A stretch of DNA of 64,000 nt from CAVUWL01 sp963787415 (GTDB taxonomy: Bacteria > Actinomycetota > Thermoleophilia > Solirubrobacterales > 70-9). The notes under the pieces were generated by a model. It was not told where the DNA came from and did no database searches. It worked only from the letters and a program-made list of their open reading frames with translations. Positions 20,209 through 29,083 of the stretch are shown here, one piece after another. The stretch spans positions 930,001 through 994,000 of the forward strand of contig CAWBCO010000003.1 in NCBI GenBank assembly GCA_963787415.1. The letters run 5' to 3'. Both the position numbers and the translations under genes were made by a program. Position 1 is the stretch's first letter. The number at the start of each line of letters is the position of its first letter.

Positions 20209-20879
20209 GGGAGCTTCGCGTCGTCTATCTAGATCAGGCACTCGCAGTTATCGACAAGCCGGCCGGTCTGGTCGTTCACCCGGCGCCCTCACACCGGGGT
20301 CCGACCCTGGTCGATGAGCTCGCTGAGATCCTCGGCGGCGGAGGCGACCCACGACGACCGGGAATCGTGCATCGCCTCGACAAGGGCACCAGCGGCCTGC
20401 TCGTCGTTGCGCGCACCGACGCTGCGCATGGCGCTTTGCAGGCTCAGGTCCAGCGCCGCGAGGTCGAGCGAAGCTACCTGGCGCTCGCGGGGGGACGCCT
20501 CGCCTCGCGAACGGGGACCATCGATGCGCCGATCGGTCGTGCCTCCCGCCAGCGCCACCGAATGGCGGTCTCCGGCGCCGCGGCGCGCCAGGCTCAGACT
20601 CATTTCAGCGTGCTTGAGCTGCTCGCCGCTGAGACCTATCTGCAGGCGCGATTGGAGACTGGACGAACCCATCAGATCCGGGCTCACTTCGCAGCCATTG
20701 GGCATCCGCTTACCGGCGACAGAACCTATGGTGGAGCGGACCGGTACGAACTGACACGCCAGTTCCTCCACGCTCACCGCCTCGCCTTCATCCATCCGCT
20801 CAGCGGGCAGGAGCTCGCCTTTGAATCTGAGCTTCCTGCTGACCTCCACGCTGCACTGGAAGCCGCGCGCGGCGGCTGA
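20205..20879 (+). CDS. RluA-family pseudouridine synthase without S4 domain
   Basis: Isomerises specific uridines in rRNA or tRNA. The 224-aa product is only the catalytic domain: VIDKPAGLVVHPAP, the catalytic loop HRLDKGTSGLLVVAR (Asp nucleophile), LETGRTHQIRAHFAAIGHPLTGD. The usual partner of lspA is RluD-like with an N-terminal S4 domain of about 70 residues, which is missing. ATG 20205 overlaps the preceding short frame. Substrate cannot be predicted. Confidence 0.87.
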   Translation: MRELRVVYLDQALAVIDKPAGLVVHPAPSHRGPTLVDELAEILGGGGDPRRPGIVHRLDKGTSGLLVVARTDAAHGALQAQVQRREVERSYLALAGGRLASRTGTIDAPIGRASRQRHRMAVSGAAARQAQTHFSVLELLAAETYLQARLETGRTHQIRAHFAAIGHPLTGDRTYGGADRYELTRQFLHAHRLAFIHPLSGQELAFESELPADLHAALEAARGG

Positions 20880-20890
20880 GCCGATCCCCT

Positions 20891-20896
20891 TACAAT
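20891..20896 (+). promoter_or_regulatory. -10 element of the rpsB-tsf transcript
   Basis: TACAAT is the best -10 before rpsB and implies a leader of about 110 nt (20903-21013). The leader contains the self-complementary CCCGGCGATAACTACGTCGGG region and ends with AAGGAG before ATG. Ribosomal protein S2 leaders are autoregulatory in other bacteria; whether this one is cannot be told from sequence. Confidence 0.5.
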
Positions 20897-21013
20897 GCAG
20901 CCAAGTTCGAAATCAACCCCCGCTCGCTGCGCCCCGGGTCCTGCCCGGCGATAACTACGTCGGGTCCCGGTAAGCACGACGGGAGAGCTTCATCAACCAA
21001 GGAGCGTTTTCAG

Positions 21014-21910
21014 ATGCCAGAGGCAGATCTCAAAGAGCTGCTACAGGCCGGAGTCCACTTCGGCCACCAGACCCGCCGTTGGAACCCCAATATGCGCCGC
21101 TTCATTTTCGGCGAGTTGGATGGAATCCATATCATCGACCTGTTGCAAACCGAGGCGCTGCTCGAGAACGCCCGCCGCTTCGCTGGCGAGCTTGCAAGCG
21201 GCGGCGGCACAGTGCTGTTCGTCGGGACCAAGAAGCAGGCACGCGACTCGGTCAAGGAGTGGGCCGACCGCTGCAAGATGCCCTACGTCAACCAGCGCTG
21301 GTTGGGTGGGTTGCTGACCAACTTCAACACGATGTCGGGCCGGATCGCCCGCCTGCACGAGCTGACCGGATGGCAGGAGGAGGGCAAACTTGACCTGCTG
21401 CCGACCAAGGAGCGGATGGGAATGGAGGCTGAACTCGCCAAGCTCGATTTCAACCTCGGAGGCGTTCGCGACATGGAGCGTTTGCCCGACGCTGTCTTTG
21501 TCACCGACCTGAAAACTGAGGAGATTGCGGTTCATGAGGCGGCTCGCCTGCGGATACCGCTGATCGGCCTGGTCGACACCAACTGCGACCCAAACCCGGT
21601 TGATTACGTGATCCCCGGCAACGACGACGCGATCCGCTCCTGTCAGCTGGTGATTGGCACCATCGGGGCGGCCGTCGAGACCGGCTCTTCGGCATGGCGG
21701 ACCCAGGAGGAAAAGCGGATCGCCGAGGAGATGGAGCGTCGCCGCAAGGAGGAGGAGGAGCGCCGCAAGCGTGAGGAGGAGGAGAAAGCGCGCCAAGAGG
21801 CGGAGGCGGCCGCCAAGGCGGCGGAGGCGGCTGCGGCTGCCGCATCGGAGGCGGCTGCCAAATCGGAGCCGGCCGCTACGGTTCCACCTGTCGCAACCGA
21901 GAAAAGGTGA
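21014..21910 (+). CDS. rpsB: 30S ribosomal protein S2 with charged C-terminal extension
   Basis: uS2 of the small subunit, 298 aa. The core (1-225) shows LLQAGVHFGHQTRRWNPNM, FVGTKKQA, YVNQRWLGGLLTNF and DTNCDPNPVDYVIPGNDDA. Residues about 230-298 form an extra tail: a Glu/Arg/Lys-rich predicted coiled coil (EEMERRRKEEEERRKREEEE) and then an Ala/Glu segment. AAGGAG precedes ATG 21014. Heads the translation/lipid-carrier cluster. Confidence 0.95.
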   Translation: MPEADLKELLQAGVHFGHQTRRWNPNMRRFIFGELDGIHIIDLLQTEALLENARRFAGELASGGGTVLFVGTKKQARDSVKEWADRCKMPYVNQRWLGGLLTNFNTMSGRIARLHELTGWQEEGKLDLLPTKERMGMEAELAKLDFNLGGVRDMERLPDAVFVTDLKTEEIAVHEAARLRIPLIGLVDTNCDPNPVDYVIPGNDDAIRSCQLVIGTIGAAVETGSSAWRTQEEKRIAEEMERRRKEEEERRKREEEEKARQEAEAAAKAAEAAAAAASEAAAKSEPAATVPPVATEKR

Positions 21911-21913
21911 GTC

Positions 21914-22519
21914 GTGAGCGTCACTGCAGCTGATGTGAAGGCGTTGCGCGAGCGAACGGGTGCGGCGATGATGGACTGCAAGGCCGCGCTGACCGAGGCT
22001 GGCGGGGATACCGAGCGTGCGATTGAGTTGCTGCGGGTCAAGGGCCAGGCCTCTGCTGCCAAGCGTGAGGGGCGGGGGACCGAGGAGGGAGTGGTTTCAG
22101 CCTACATTCACGCAAATGGCAGGATCGGAGCGATGGTCGAGCTTCAGTGCGAGACCGACTTTGTGGCTCGTAACGAGGACTTCAAGGCTTTCGCCTACGA
22201 GGTTGCCCTGCACGTGGCCGCGACCGCGCCGCGCTTTGTTTCCACGGCGGAGATACCCGAGCAAGAACGCGAAGCAGAGCGGCGCATCTTTACCGAGAAA
22301 GCTCGCGAGGAAGGCAAGCCTGACAACGTCGTCGACAAGATCGTCGAGGGGCAGCTTTCAAAGTGGGCAAGCGAGGTCGCCCTCCTTGACCAATCTCACG
22401 TCAACGCCGAGAAGCACGATTCCAAGACGATCGAGGAGCTCCGCCAGGAGCTCGCCGCGAAGACCGGTGAGAATATCCGCGTCGCGCGCTTCGCCTACTT
22501 CCGCGTTGGCGGGAATTAG
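21914..22519 (+). CDS. tsf: Elongation factor Ts, short form
   Basis: Nucleotide exchange factor for EF-Tu. The 201-aa product has the N-terminal motif VKALRERTGAAMMDCKAALTEAGGD and the core VELQCETDFVARNEDF. It is much shorter than the roughly 270-280 aa EF-Ts of most actinobacteria and E. coli, and close in size to the Thermus type. GTG 21914 follows the rpsB stop by 3 nt. rpsB-tsf-pyrH-frr is the universal order. Confidence 0.94.
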   Translation: MSVTAADVKALRERTGAAMMDCKAALTEAGGDTERAIELLRVKGQASAAKREGRGTEEGVVSAYIHANGRIGAMVELQCETDFVARNEDFKAFAYEVALHVAATAPRFVSTAEIPEQEREAERRIFTEKAREEGKPDNVVDKIVEGQLSKWASEVALLDQSHVNAEKHDSKTIEELRQELAAKTGENIRVARFAYFRVGGN

Positions 22520-22531
22520 GATCAGGCGGCG

Positions 22532-23272
22532 ATGAGCGCCCCCGCGCCGCGATTCGGGCGCATCCTTTTGAAGCTCTCCGGAGAGGCGCTGATGGGCGAC
22601 CTCGATTACGGCACAGATGCAGGTGAGGTGCGCCGCATTGCGGAGCAGGCCGCCGCGATTCGGGCTCAAGGGGTGGAGGTCGCGATCGTCGTTGGGGCCG
22701 GCAATATCTACCGCGGCCTGGCAGCAGCGGCGGATGGCATGGATCGCGCCACCGGTGACTACATGGGGATGCTCGCAACGGTGCTCAATGCGCTGACCCT
22801 CCAAGACGCCCTGGAGACGATGGGCGAGCACACCAGGGTGATGTCGGCGATCGATGTCAAGGAGGTCGCTGAGCCCTACATTCGCCGACGCGCGATGCGC
22901 CATCTCGAGAAGGGCAGGGTGGTGATCTTCGCCGCCGGTACCGGCAATCCATTCTTCACGACCGATACCGCAGCGGCTCTGCGCGCCCTGGAGATCCACG
23001 CCGAGGCGATCTTGATGGCAAAGAACGGAGTCGAGGGGGTATTCGACGCAGACCCAGCGATCCACCCCGATGCCAAGTTCATTCCCAGGATCACTCACCG
23101 CGAGGCGATCGAGCGGGGCCTCAAGGTGATGGACTCGACCGCGCTTTCGCTCTGCATGGACAACGATCTACCGATCTACGTCTTCAACATGGGAGAGAAG
23201 GGCAACATAGATAGGATCGTGCGAGGCGAGAGGGTGGGCACGCTGGTCTCCAGCGCGCCCTCAGTCCAGTGA
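22532..23272 (+). CDS. pyrH: Uridylate kinase
   Basis: Bacterial UMP kinase of the amino acid kinase fold; makes UDP from UMP as a hexamer. The 246-aa product has RILLKLSGEALMG, VVGAGNIYRG, GTGNPFFTTDTAAALRA and ILMAKNGVEGVFDADP. It lies between tsf and frr as in most bacteria. Confidence 0.96.
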   Translation: MSAPAPRFGRILLKLSGEALMGDLDYGTDAGEVRRIAEQAAAIRAQGVEVAIVVGAGNIYRGLAAAADGMDRATGDYMGMLATVLNALTLQDALETMGEHTRVMSAIDVKEVAEPYIRRRAMRHLEKGRVVIFAAGTGNPFFTTDTAAALRALEIHAEAILMAKNGVEGVFDADPAIHPDAKFIPRITHREAIERGLKVMDSTALSLCMDNDLPIYVFNMGEKGNIDRIVRGERVGTLVSSAPSVQ

Positions 23273-23285
23273 GGGCGAGGACCGA

Positions 23286-23849
23286 GTGGATCTAATTGAC
23301 GAGCTGCTTGAGGACGCCAAGGCCAGGATGGTCAAGTCCGTGGAATCAAGTAAAGGAGAGCTGGCGACGGTGCGTACCGGCCGCGCCTCTCCCCATCTGC
23401 TCGATCGCATAAGCGTCGATTACTACGGAACTCAGACACCGCTAAAACAGCTAGCCAACATCGCAACCACCGACGCCCGGCTGCTCACCGTCACCCCATA
23501 TGACAAGTCGTCTTTAGCGACTATCGAGAAATCCATCCAGGAGTCAGATGTCGGCTTGACACCAAGCAACGACGGCAATGTGATCCGACTGCGCATTCCC
23601 GAGCTGACCGAGGAGCGACGTCGCGAGATGGTCAAGGTCGTTCACGGGGTTGCCGAGGAGGGCCGGGTGGCGATTCGCAATGTTCGCCGCGACGTCATGC
23701 ACGACCTGCGCGAGCTGAAAAAAGAGGGTGAGGCCGGCGAGGACGACGAGCGCCGAGCCGAGTCGGCCCTGCAAAAGCAGACCGACGAGGCGATTGCCGA
23801 GATCGACGCCCTGCTCAAAGGCAAGGAAGAGGAAATACTCGAGGTTTGA
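23286..23849 (+). CDS. frr: Ribosome recycling factor
   Basis: Splits post-termination ribosomes together with EF-G. The 187-aa product has the typical two-domain mix: TVRTGRASPHLLDRISVDYYGTQTPLKQLANI, and later IPELTEERRREMVKVV and the long C-terminal helix. GTG 23286; the stop overlaps the uppS start (TTGA). Confidence 0.96.
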   Translation: MDLIDELLEDAKARMVKSVESSKGELATVRTGRASPHLLDRISVDYYGTQTPLKQLANIATTDARLLTVTPYDKSSLATIEKSIQESDVGLTPSNDGNVIRLRIPELTEERRREMVKVVHGVAEEGRVAIRNVRRDVMHDLRELKKEGEAGEDDERRAESALQKQTDEAIAEIDALLKGKEEEILEV

Positions 23850-24514
23850 CCACTGCCCGATTCGTAGCGATCATCACCGATGGCAATGGGCGTTGGGCCA
23901 GGCAACGCGGCCTGCCGGTCGTCGAGGGGCATCGGACCGGCGCCGACGTGGTCAAGGCACGGCTGCGAGATGCGGTCGAGATGGGGATCGAGGAGCTGAC
24001 GGTCTTTTCCTTCTCGACGGAGAACTGGTCGCGGCCGGCAGAGGAGGTGGAAGGCCTCGTGCGGATGTTTGGTGAACGGATCGCGGTCGAGACCCCTGAG
24101 CTCAATCAGGAGGGAGTTCGGATGCGTTTCATCGGTCGTCGCGAAGGGATTGATGCGGGCTTGGTCGAGCGCATGGAGTGGGCGGAGAGAACGACGCAAG
24201 AGAACCGACGGATCACGCTGTTCGTCGCCTTTAACTACGGCGGCAGGGCGGAGATTGTCGACGCGGCGCGAAGCTTCACCGGTAGCAGCGAGGAGGATTT
24301 TCGCAGCCTCCTCTACGCGCCCGAGATGCATGATCCTGATCTACTGATACGAACCAGCGGAGAGCAGCGCATCTCCAACTACTTGCTTTGGCAGTGCGCC
24401 TACTCTGAGTTGGTCTTTCGGGATGAGCTCTGGCCGGAATTTTCGCGGGAGGCGCTGCAGGCCTGCCTGCAGGAGTATGACTCCCGTCAACGTCGGTTCG
24501 GAGCGAGGTCCTGA
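23846..24514 (+). CDS. uppS: Isoprenyl (undecaprenyl) diphosphate synthase
   Basis: A cis-prenyltransferase making the lipid carrier for cell wall synthesis. The 222-aa product starts with the substrate motif FVAIITDGNGRWARQRGLP (catalytic Asp), has FSFSTENWSRP and ends with LLIRTSGEQRISNYLLWQCAYSE. TTG 23846 overlaps the frr stop. Chain length of the product is not readable. Confidence 0.94.
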   Translation: MTTARFVAIITDGNGRWARQRGLPVVEGHRTGADVVKARLRDAVEMGIEELTVFSFSTENWSRPAEEVEGLVRMFGERIAVETPELNQEGVRMRFIGRREGIDAGLVERMEWAERTTQENRRITLFVAFNYGGRAEIVDAARSFTGSSEEDFRSLLYAPEMHDPDLLIRTSGEQRISNYLLWQCAYSELVFRDELWPEFSREALQACLQEYDSRQRRFGARS

Positions 24515-24519
24515 GCGAG

Positions 24520-25467
24520 GTGGAGTCCGGGCGCGATCATGATGAGGAGCGGCGCAGCCGGACCCGCCACAGCTTTCGCGAGGCAGAAGAACATTTTGAC
24601 GGTCTCGGCGATCCGGTCGTAAAAAAGCGTCGGGAGTCGGCGCCGAAGATTGCCAGGGGCCGCCGCGCCGTCAGCGGAGAGACCGTCAAGCGAGTCCTGA
24701 TTGTCATTCCATGGATCGCTTTCACGATCGCAATCATCGTCGCCGGAGGCCTGATCTTCACGATCGCGATGGTCGCGGTCGGAGCGCTCGCCCTGCGCGA
24801 GTACATGTTGATCACCGAGGAGCTGCGACCGCTTGAGATTGCAGCCTATGCGGCGGTCGCGGCGCTGGTGATCGCCGCCCACTTCGGAACGGCGTTCAAC
24901 CTGTTGTTGATCATCGCGGTCTGCTTTCCGGTGCTCTTTGCCTTTGGCGCCAATCGCCATCCCCGCGAGGGTGTCGTCGTCTCGATCGCGAGCACATTGC
25001 TTGGGATCATCTGGATTGGGGTGCCCTTGGCGCACGCTGTTTTGCTGCGCGAACTTCCCAACCACGGTGCTGCGCTGCTGGTTGACGTCTTGATCGGCAC
25101 CTTCGTCGCCGATACCGCCGCCTATGCGACGGGCCGCATGTTTGGCAGTCACAGGATCGCTCCCAGCCTTTCACCCAACAAGACGCTTGAGGGCTTGATC
25201 GGTGGCCTCGTGATCGGCACCATGGGATTTTGGTTCGCGGGCCTCTACCAGGACTGGCTCTCTGGCGTCGATGCCCTGATCATCGGTGCCGCCGTCGCCG
25301 CCGTCGCACCGATCGGCGATCTCTTTGAGTCGATGGTCAAGCGCGACCTTGGCAAGAAGGACACCGGCAGAATCTTTGGCCCCCATGGCGGAATGCTGGA
25401 TCGACTCGATGCCGTCTTATTCACGGTTGTCGCGGGCTATTACCTGGCGATCCTCTTGGTCTATTGA
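24520..25467 (+). CDS. cdsA: Phosphatidate cytidylyltransferase
   Basis: Integral membrane enzyme forming CDP-diacylglycerol, precursor of phosphatidylglycerol made by the PgsA-like protein downstream. The 315-aa product has a charged cytoplasmic N-terminus (about 1-60), at least six hydrophobic segments, PNKTLEGLIGG, and the CDS signature SMVKRDLGKKDTG through FGPHGGMLDRLD. GTG 24520 follows the uppS stop by 5 nt. Confidence 0.94.
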   Translation: MESGRDHDEERRSRTRHSFREAEEHFDGLGDPVVKKRRESAPKIARGRRAVSGETVKRVLIVIPWIAFTIAIIVAGGLIFTIAMVAVGALALREYMLITEELRPLEIAAYAAVAALVIAAHFGTAFNLLLIIAVCFPVLFAFGANRHPREGVVVSIASTLLGIIWIGVPLAHAVLLRELPNHGAALLVDVLIGTFVADTAAYATGRMFGSHRIAPSLSPNKTLEGLIGGLVIGTMGFWFAGLYQDWLSGVDALIIGAAVAAVAPIGDLFESMVKRDLGKKDTGRIFGPHGGMLDRLDAVLFTVVAGYYLAILLVY

Positions 25468-25473
25468 CCCACC

Positions 25474-25479
25474 TACACT
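25474..25479 (+). promoter_or_regulatory. -10-like hexamer before dxr
   Basis: TACACT, 6 nt, ATG 25486; no ribosome site. Possible leaderless internal promoter in the cluster. Confidence 0.4.
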
Positions 25480-25485
25480 GAAACG

Positions 25486-26631
25486 ATGAAGAAACTGGTC
25501 ATCCTCGGGTCAACCGGGTCGATCGGGACCCAGGCACTGGACGTTGTCGCCGAGTCCCAAGATCTTGAGATCGTAGGACTCGCCGCCGGCTCCGACTGGG
25601 AACAGCTGGTCACGCAGGCGGCGGCCAGCGGTGCCAGGGCGATCGCCCTGGCCGAGCCAAGCGCGGCAGCGCGGGTGGGTGGGAATTGGGACGGGCAGCT
25701 GCATGCTGGCGAGGAGGGAATCCTTGAGCTGATCACCTCCACCGGCCCCGATCTCGTTCTCAACGCGATCGTCGGCGCCGCGGGCCTAGCGCCAACGGTG
25801 GTTGCGCTGAGCGCTGGTATTGACGTGGCATTAGCCAATAAGGAGAGCCTGGTGATCGGCGGTGAGCTGGTTATGGCGCTTTCAGAGGCCACCGGTGGGC
25901 GCCTGCTGCCGGTTGACTCCGAGCACTCAGCCCTACACCAGTTGATCGGCTTCGAGGCGCCCGGAAGCGTCGAGCGCCTTGTCCTTACGGCATCCGGTGG
26001 GCCTTTCCGCGGTCAAGAGGACCTCTCCGGGGTGACCGTCGCCGCTGCCCTTGATCACCCGACCTGGAAGATGGGAGGACGGATTTCGATCGATTCGGCA
26101 ACCCTGATGAACAAGGGGTTTGAGGCGATTGAGGCGCATCATCTATTTGATGTTCCCTATCAACGCATCGAAGTCGTGGTCCATCCCCAATCCCTGGTCC
26201 ACTCTTTGATCCACCTCGTTGACGGCGCGGCCCTTGCCCACCTCGGCCATCCCGATATGCGGGTGCCGATTTCCTACGCGCTGCATTTCCCCGACCGGGT
26301 TGACGTCGACGTGCCCCAGCTCGACCTCGCCGCGGCTGGCGAGCTCACCTTCGAGCGACCCGACACCGAGACCTTCGCCTGCCTGCGATTGGCGCGCGAG
26401 GCCGGCGAGGCGGGGGGAACCGCCCCATGCGTGTTAAACGCGGCCGATGAGATCGCGGTGGCGGCATTTCTTCAAGGTCGCCTCCCGTTCACCGGAATCT
26501 CCGGGGTGATCGAGCGGGTCCTCGATGAGATGCCAGCGCAGCCGATCGGACACTTCGATGATCTCTTTGCAATCGACGCCGAGGCACGACGGCGCTCCGA
26601 AGAGAAGGTCAGGGGGTTGGCACTGGCATGA
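25486..26631 (+). CDS. dxr: 1-deoxy-D-xylulose 5-phosphate reductoisomerase
   Basis: NADPH-dependent second step of the MEP isoprenoid pathway; the target of fosmidomycin. The 381-aa product has the Rossmann start LGSTGSIGTQALDV, ANKESLVIGGEL, the metal site VDSEHSALHQL, and TASGGPF. The stop overlaps rseP (ATGA). ispG, a later step of the same pathway, lies two genes on. Confidence 0.96.
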   Translation: MKKLVILGSTGSIGTQALDVVAESQDLEIVGLAAGSDWEQLVTQAAASGARAIALAEPSAAARVGGNWDGQLHAGEEGILELITSTGPDLVLNAIVGAAGLAPTVVALSAGIDVALANKESLVIGGELVMALSEATGGRLLPVDSEHSALHQLIGFEAPGSVERLVLTASGGPFRGQEDLSGVTVAAALDHPTWKMGGRISIDSATLMNKGFEAIEAHHLFDVPYQRIEVVVHPQSLVHSLIHLVDGAALAHLGHPDMRVPISYALHFPDRVDVDVPQLDLAAAGELTFERPDTETFACLRLAREAGEAGGTAPCVLNAADEIAVAAFLQGRLPFTGISGVIERVLDEMPAQPIGHFDDLFAIDAEARRRSEEKVRGLALA

Positions 26632-27719
26632 GCTGGCTAATCGTCCTCTTCGGCTTTTGCCTGCTGATCGTCCTTCACGAGGCAGGCCATTTCTTCGCGG
26701 CCAAGGCGACCGGAATGCGGGTAGAGCGCTTTTTCCTCTTCTTCGGCCCAAAGCTGGTCTCGGTGAAAAGGGGCGAGACCGAGTATGGGATCGCCGCGAT
26801 CCCGCTCGGTGGCTACGTGAAAATCAGCGGCATGAACCCCGATGAAGAGCTGCCGCCCGGGGAAGAGCACCGCGGCTACTACGAGCAGCCGGTCTGGAAG
26901 CGGATCGTGGTGATCGGCGCCGGCCCCGCGGTCAACATCGTGCTCGCCTTCGTGGTTTTCTTCTTTGTCTTCCTGCTTAGCGCCAGTCACTATGTTGCGA
27001 GCGTCGGCGAAGTCTTGCCGCGCAGTCCGGCTGCAAAGGTTCTGCGCCCCGGCGACGCGATTCTCGCTGTCGATGGCAGGAGCTTCCCCAGGCTCAGCGA
27101 TGAAGCCCGCCTGCTCCGCTTCGGCGATCAGATCTCCTCGCACAAGTGCGCCGGAAAACCAACCAATGGTTGCCTGGCCGCCACCCCGGTGCAGCTGCGG
27201 GTCAAGCGGGCGGGCCGGATCCACACATTTGCGATCCGCCCAGCCTATGAAGCCGCCAGCCATCGCAGCCACATCGGGATTGCTTTCGCATCGGCCCCTG
27301 AAAGCCTCACGGTCGGTGCGGCGGCCGCACGGTCGGGCGAATGGATGTGGACGATCACGCACAAAACCGTGGGCGTTATCACGCACATCTTTGAACCACA
27401 GGAGCGCAAGCAGATCTCGGGCATTGTCGGGATTAGCGACGTCGCCCACCAGGCCGTTGGCATCAGCGCCGCCCTTGCCCTCTCGCTTTTTGCCTTTCTC
27501 AGTCTTTCGCTTGGGCTGATCAACCTTTTGCCTTTTCTGCCTCTGGATGGCGGACACATCTTCTGGAGCGTGATGGAGAAACTGCGAGGAAAGCCGATCT
27601 CATTCCGGGTGATGGAGCGGGCCAGCATGGTCGGCATCGCTCTTGTCGCGATGCTGATCTTCGTCGGTCTATCCAACGATATTGGGCGCCTCACCGGCGA
27701 AGGCTTCAACATCCGCTGA
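26628..27719 (+). CDS. rseP: Site-2 protease (RseP/RIP family zinc metalloprotease)
   Basis: Intramembrane protease that cleaves anti-sigma factors or signal peptide remnants. The 363-aa product has the zinc motif HEAGHF in the first membrane helix (about 17-22), a PDZ domain in the middle (about 120-200), and the second metal motif NLLPFLPLDGGHIFW. ATG 26628 overlaps the dxr stop. A possible client is the membrane-anchored regulator encoded at 34.7 kb, but this is only a guess from family knowledge. Confidence 0.94.
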   Translation: MSWLIVLFGFCLLIVLHEAGHFFAAKATGMRVERFFLFFGPKLVSVKRGETEYGIAAIPLGGYVKISGMNPDEELPPGEEHRGYYEQPVWKRIVVIGAGPAVNIVLAFVVFFFVFLLSASHYVASVGEVLPRSPAAKVLRPGDAILAVDGRSFPRLSDEARLLRFGDQISSHKCAGKPTNGCLAATPVQLRVKRAGRIHTFAIRPAYEAASHRSHIGIAFASAPESLTVGAAAARSGEWMWTITHKTVGVITHIFEPQERKQISGIVGISDVAHQAVGISAALALSLFAFLSLSLGLINLLPFLPLDGGHIFWSVMEKLRGKPISFRVMERASMVGIALVAMLIFVGLSNDIGRLTGEGFNIR

Positions 27720-27741
27720 CCGGCCGATCGGGCCGTCCGGA

Positions 27742-27747
27742 TACCCT
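27742..27747 (+). promoter_or_regulatory. -10-like hexamer before ispG
   Basis: TACCCT, 6 nt, ATG 27754; no ribosome site. Confidence 0.4.
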
Positions 27748-27753
27748 TGCAAC

Positions 27754-29007
27754 ATGGCTTCGAAGCGACAGATCTTCGTCGGAGGAGTACCGATCGGCGG
27801 AGGTGCCCCGGTTGTGGTGCAGACAATGACCAAGACCGAGACCGCCAACCTGACGGCGACGATGGCACAGATCCGCAAGGTCGCCGACGCTGGGGCCGAC
27901 CTGGTTCGGGTCGCCGTTCCCCGTGATCAGGACGTCGAGGCACTGAAGAGGATTGTGCGCGAGTCACCGATCCCGGTGATCGCCGACATCCATTTCAATC
28001 ACACACTTGCCCTCAAGGCGATCGACGCCGGGGCCCATTGCATCCGTCTTAATCCCGGCAATATCGGCGGCCGGGACAAAGTGGCTGAGGTGGCGGAGAG
28101 GGCGCGGGCCGCGGCGGTCCCGATGCGGATCGGCGTTAACTCAGGTTCGCTGCCCAAACATCTGCACGAGTTGGAGCGAGAGGCGCCGGTAGAGGCGCTG
28201 GTCGGCGCCGCGGTTGAGTTCGTCGCGCTGATGGAGGGCCTTGACTTTGAAGACTTCAAGGTCTCGATTAAGTCGACAAATGTGCCCAACACGATCGCCG
28301 CCAACCGCCTCCTTGCCGAGAAGATTCCCTACCCACTTCACCTTGGCATCACCGAGGCTGGAACCAAATGGTCGGGATCGCTGAAATCCTCGGTTGGCCT
28401 CGGGGCCTTGCTCGCCGATGGCATCGGCGACACGATCCGCATCTCCCTCTCCACCTTTCATGCCGAGGAGGAGGTGAAGGTGGCCTGGGAGATCCTCAAG
28501 GCGCTGCAGCTTCGAGAGCGCGGCCCCGTTTTGATTGCCTGCCCAACCTGCGGTCGGCTGCAGTTCGACATGGACTCGGTGGTTGCGGAAATTGAGCAGC
28601 GCCTCGAAGGCTATGCCGAGCCGGTCGAGGTCGCCGTGCTCGGCTGCGCGGTAAACGGGATCGGAGAGGCGAGCCATGCCGATTTTGGGATCACCGGCGC
28701 CAAGGATGAGGGGCTGATCTTTGCCCATGGCAAGCCGCTGCGAAAGGTTCCCCAGGCGACACTTGTCGACGCCTTGTTTGAAGAGATAGATCGCTCCCTT
28801 GATCGCGGTCGGGTCGAGGTCGATGAGACCAAATCAGGCGAAGGTGCCGAGTGGCTGGCGCAGATCGAGGATGAAAATGCGGGGGAACTGACGCCCGAGC
28901 GAATTGCAAAGCTCGAGCACGAAGCCGCGCAGAAGGGCGAGTCCGACCAGGTCTTGCTCGACGAGGAGGCATCTCCGACGTCCGGGCGTCGCTTCACCCG
29001 AGCCTGA
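27754..29007 (+). CDS. ispG: 4-hydroxy-3-methylbut-2-enyl diphosphate synthase
   Basis: An iron-sulfur enzyme of the MEP pathway. The 417-aa product begins MASKRQIFVGGVPIGGG, has VVVQTMTKTET and the [4Fe-4S] ligands in IACPTCGRLQFD and VLGCAVNGIGEA. Residues after about 370 form an acidic tail. A longer frame reaches back to 27682 inside rseP, but ATG 27754 fits the family start. Confidence 0.95.
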   Translation: MASKRQIFVGGVPIGGGAPVVVQTMTKTETANLTATMAQIRKVADAGADLVRVAVPRDQDVEALKRIVRESPIPVIADIHFNHTLALKAIDAGAHCIRLNPGNIGGRDKVAEVAERARAAAVPMRIGVNSGSLPKHLHELEREAPVEALVGAAVEFVALMEGLDFEDFKVSIKSTNVPNTIAANRLLAEKIPYPLHLGITEAGTKWSGSLKSSVGLGALLADGIGDTIRISLSTFHAEEEVKVAWEILKALQLRERGPVLIACPTCGRLQFDMDSVVAEIEQRLEGYAEPVEVAVLGCAVNGIGEASHADFGITGAKDEGLIFAHGKPLRKVPQATLVDALFEEIDRSLDRGRVEVDETKSGEGAEWLAQIEDENAGELTPERIAKLEHEAAQKGESDQVLLDEEASPTSGRRFTRA

Positions 29008-29071
29008 ACAGGGCGGCGCCGGCAGCGCCCGCTCGCAGCGGGGCTTGACTCACCGGGCGCCGACAGGTGGA

Positions 29072-29077
29072 TAGGTT
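29072..29077 (+). promoter_or_regulatory. -10-like hexamer before proS
   Basis: TAGGTT, 6 nt, GTG 29084. TTGACT at 29045-29050 could be a -35, but the 21-bp spacing is long. Confidence 0.4.
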
Positions 29078-29083
29078 TCCACG

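Noticed and set aside
22358..23098. Long minus-strand frame across tsf and pyrH
   Set aside because: Shadow of conserved genes on the plus strand; no motif.
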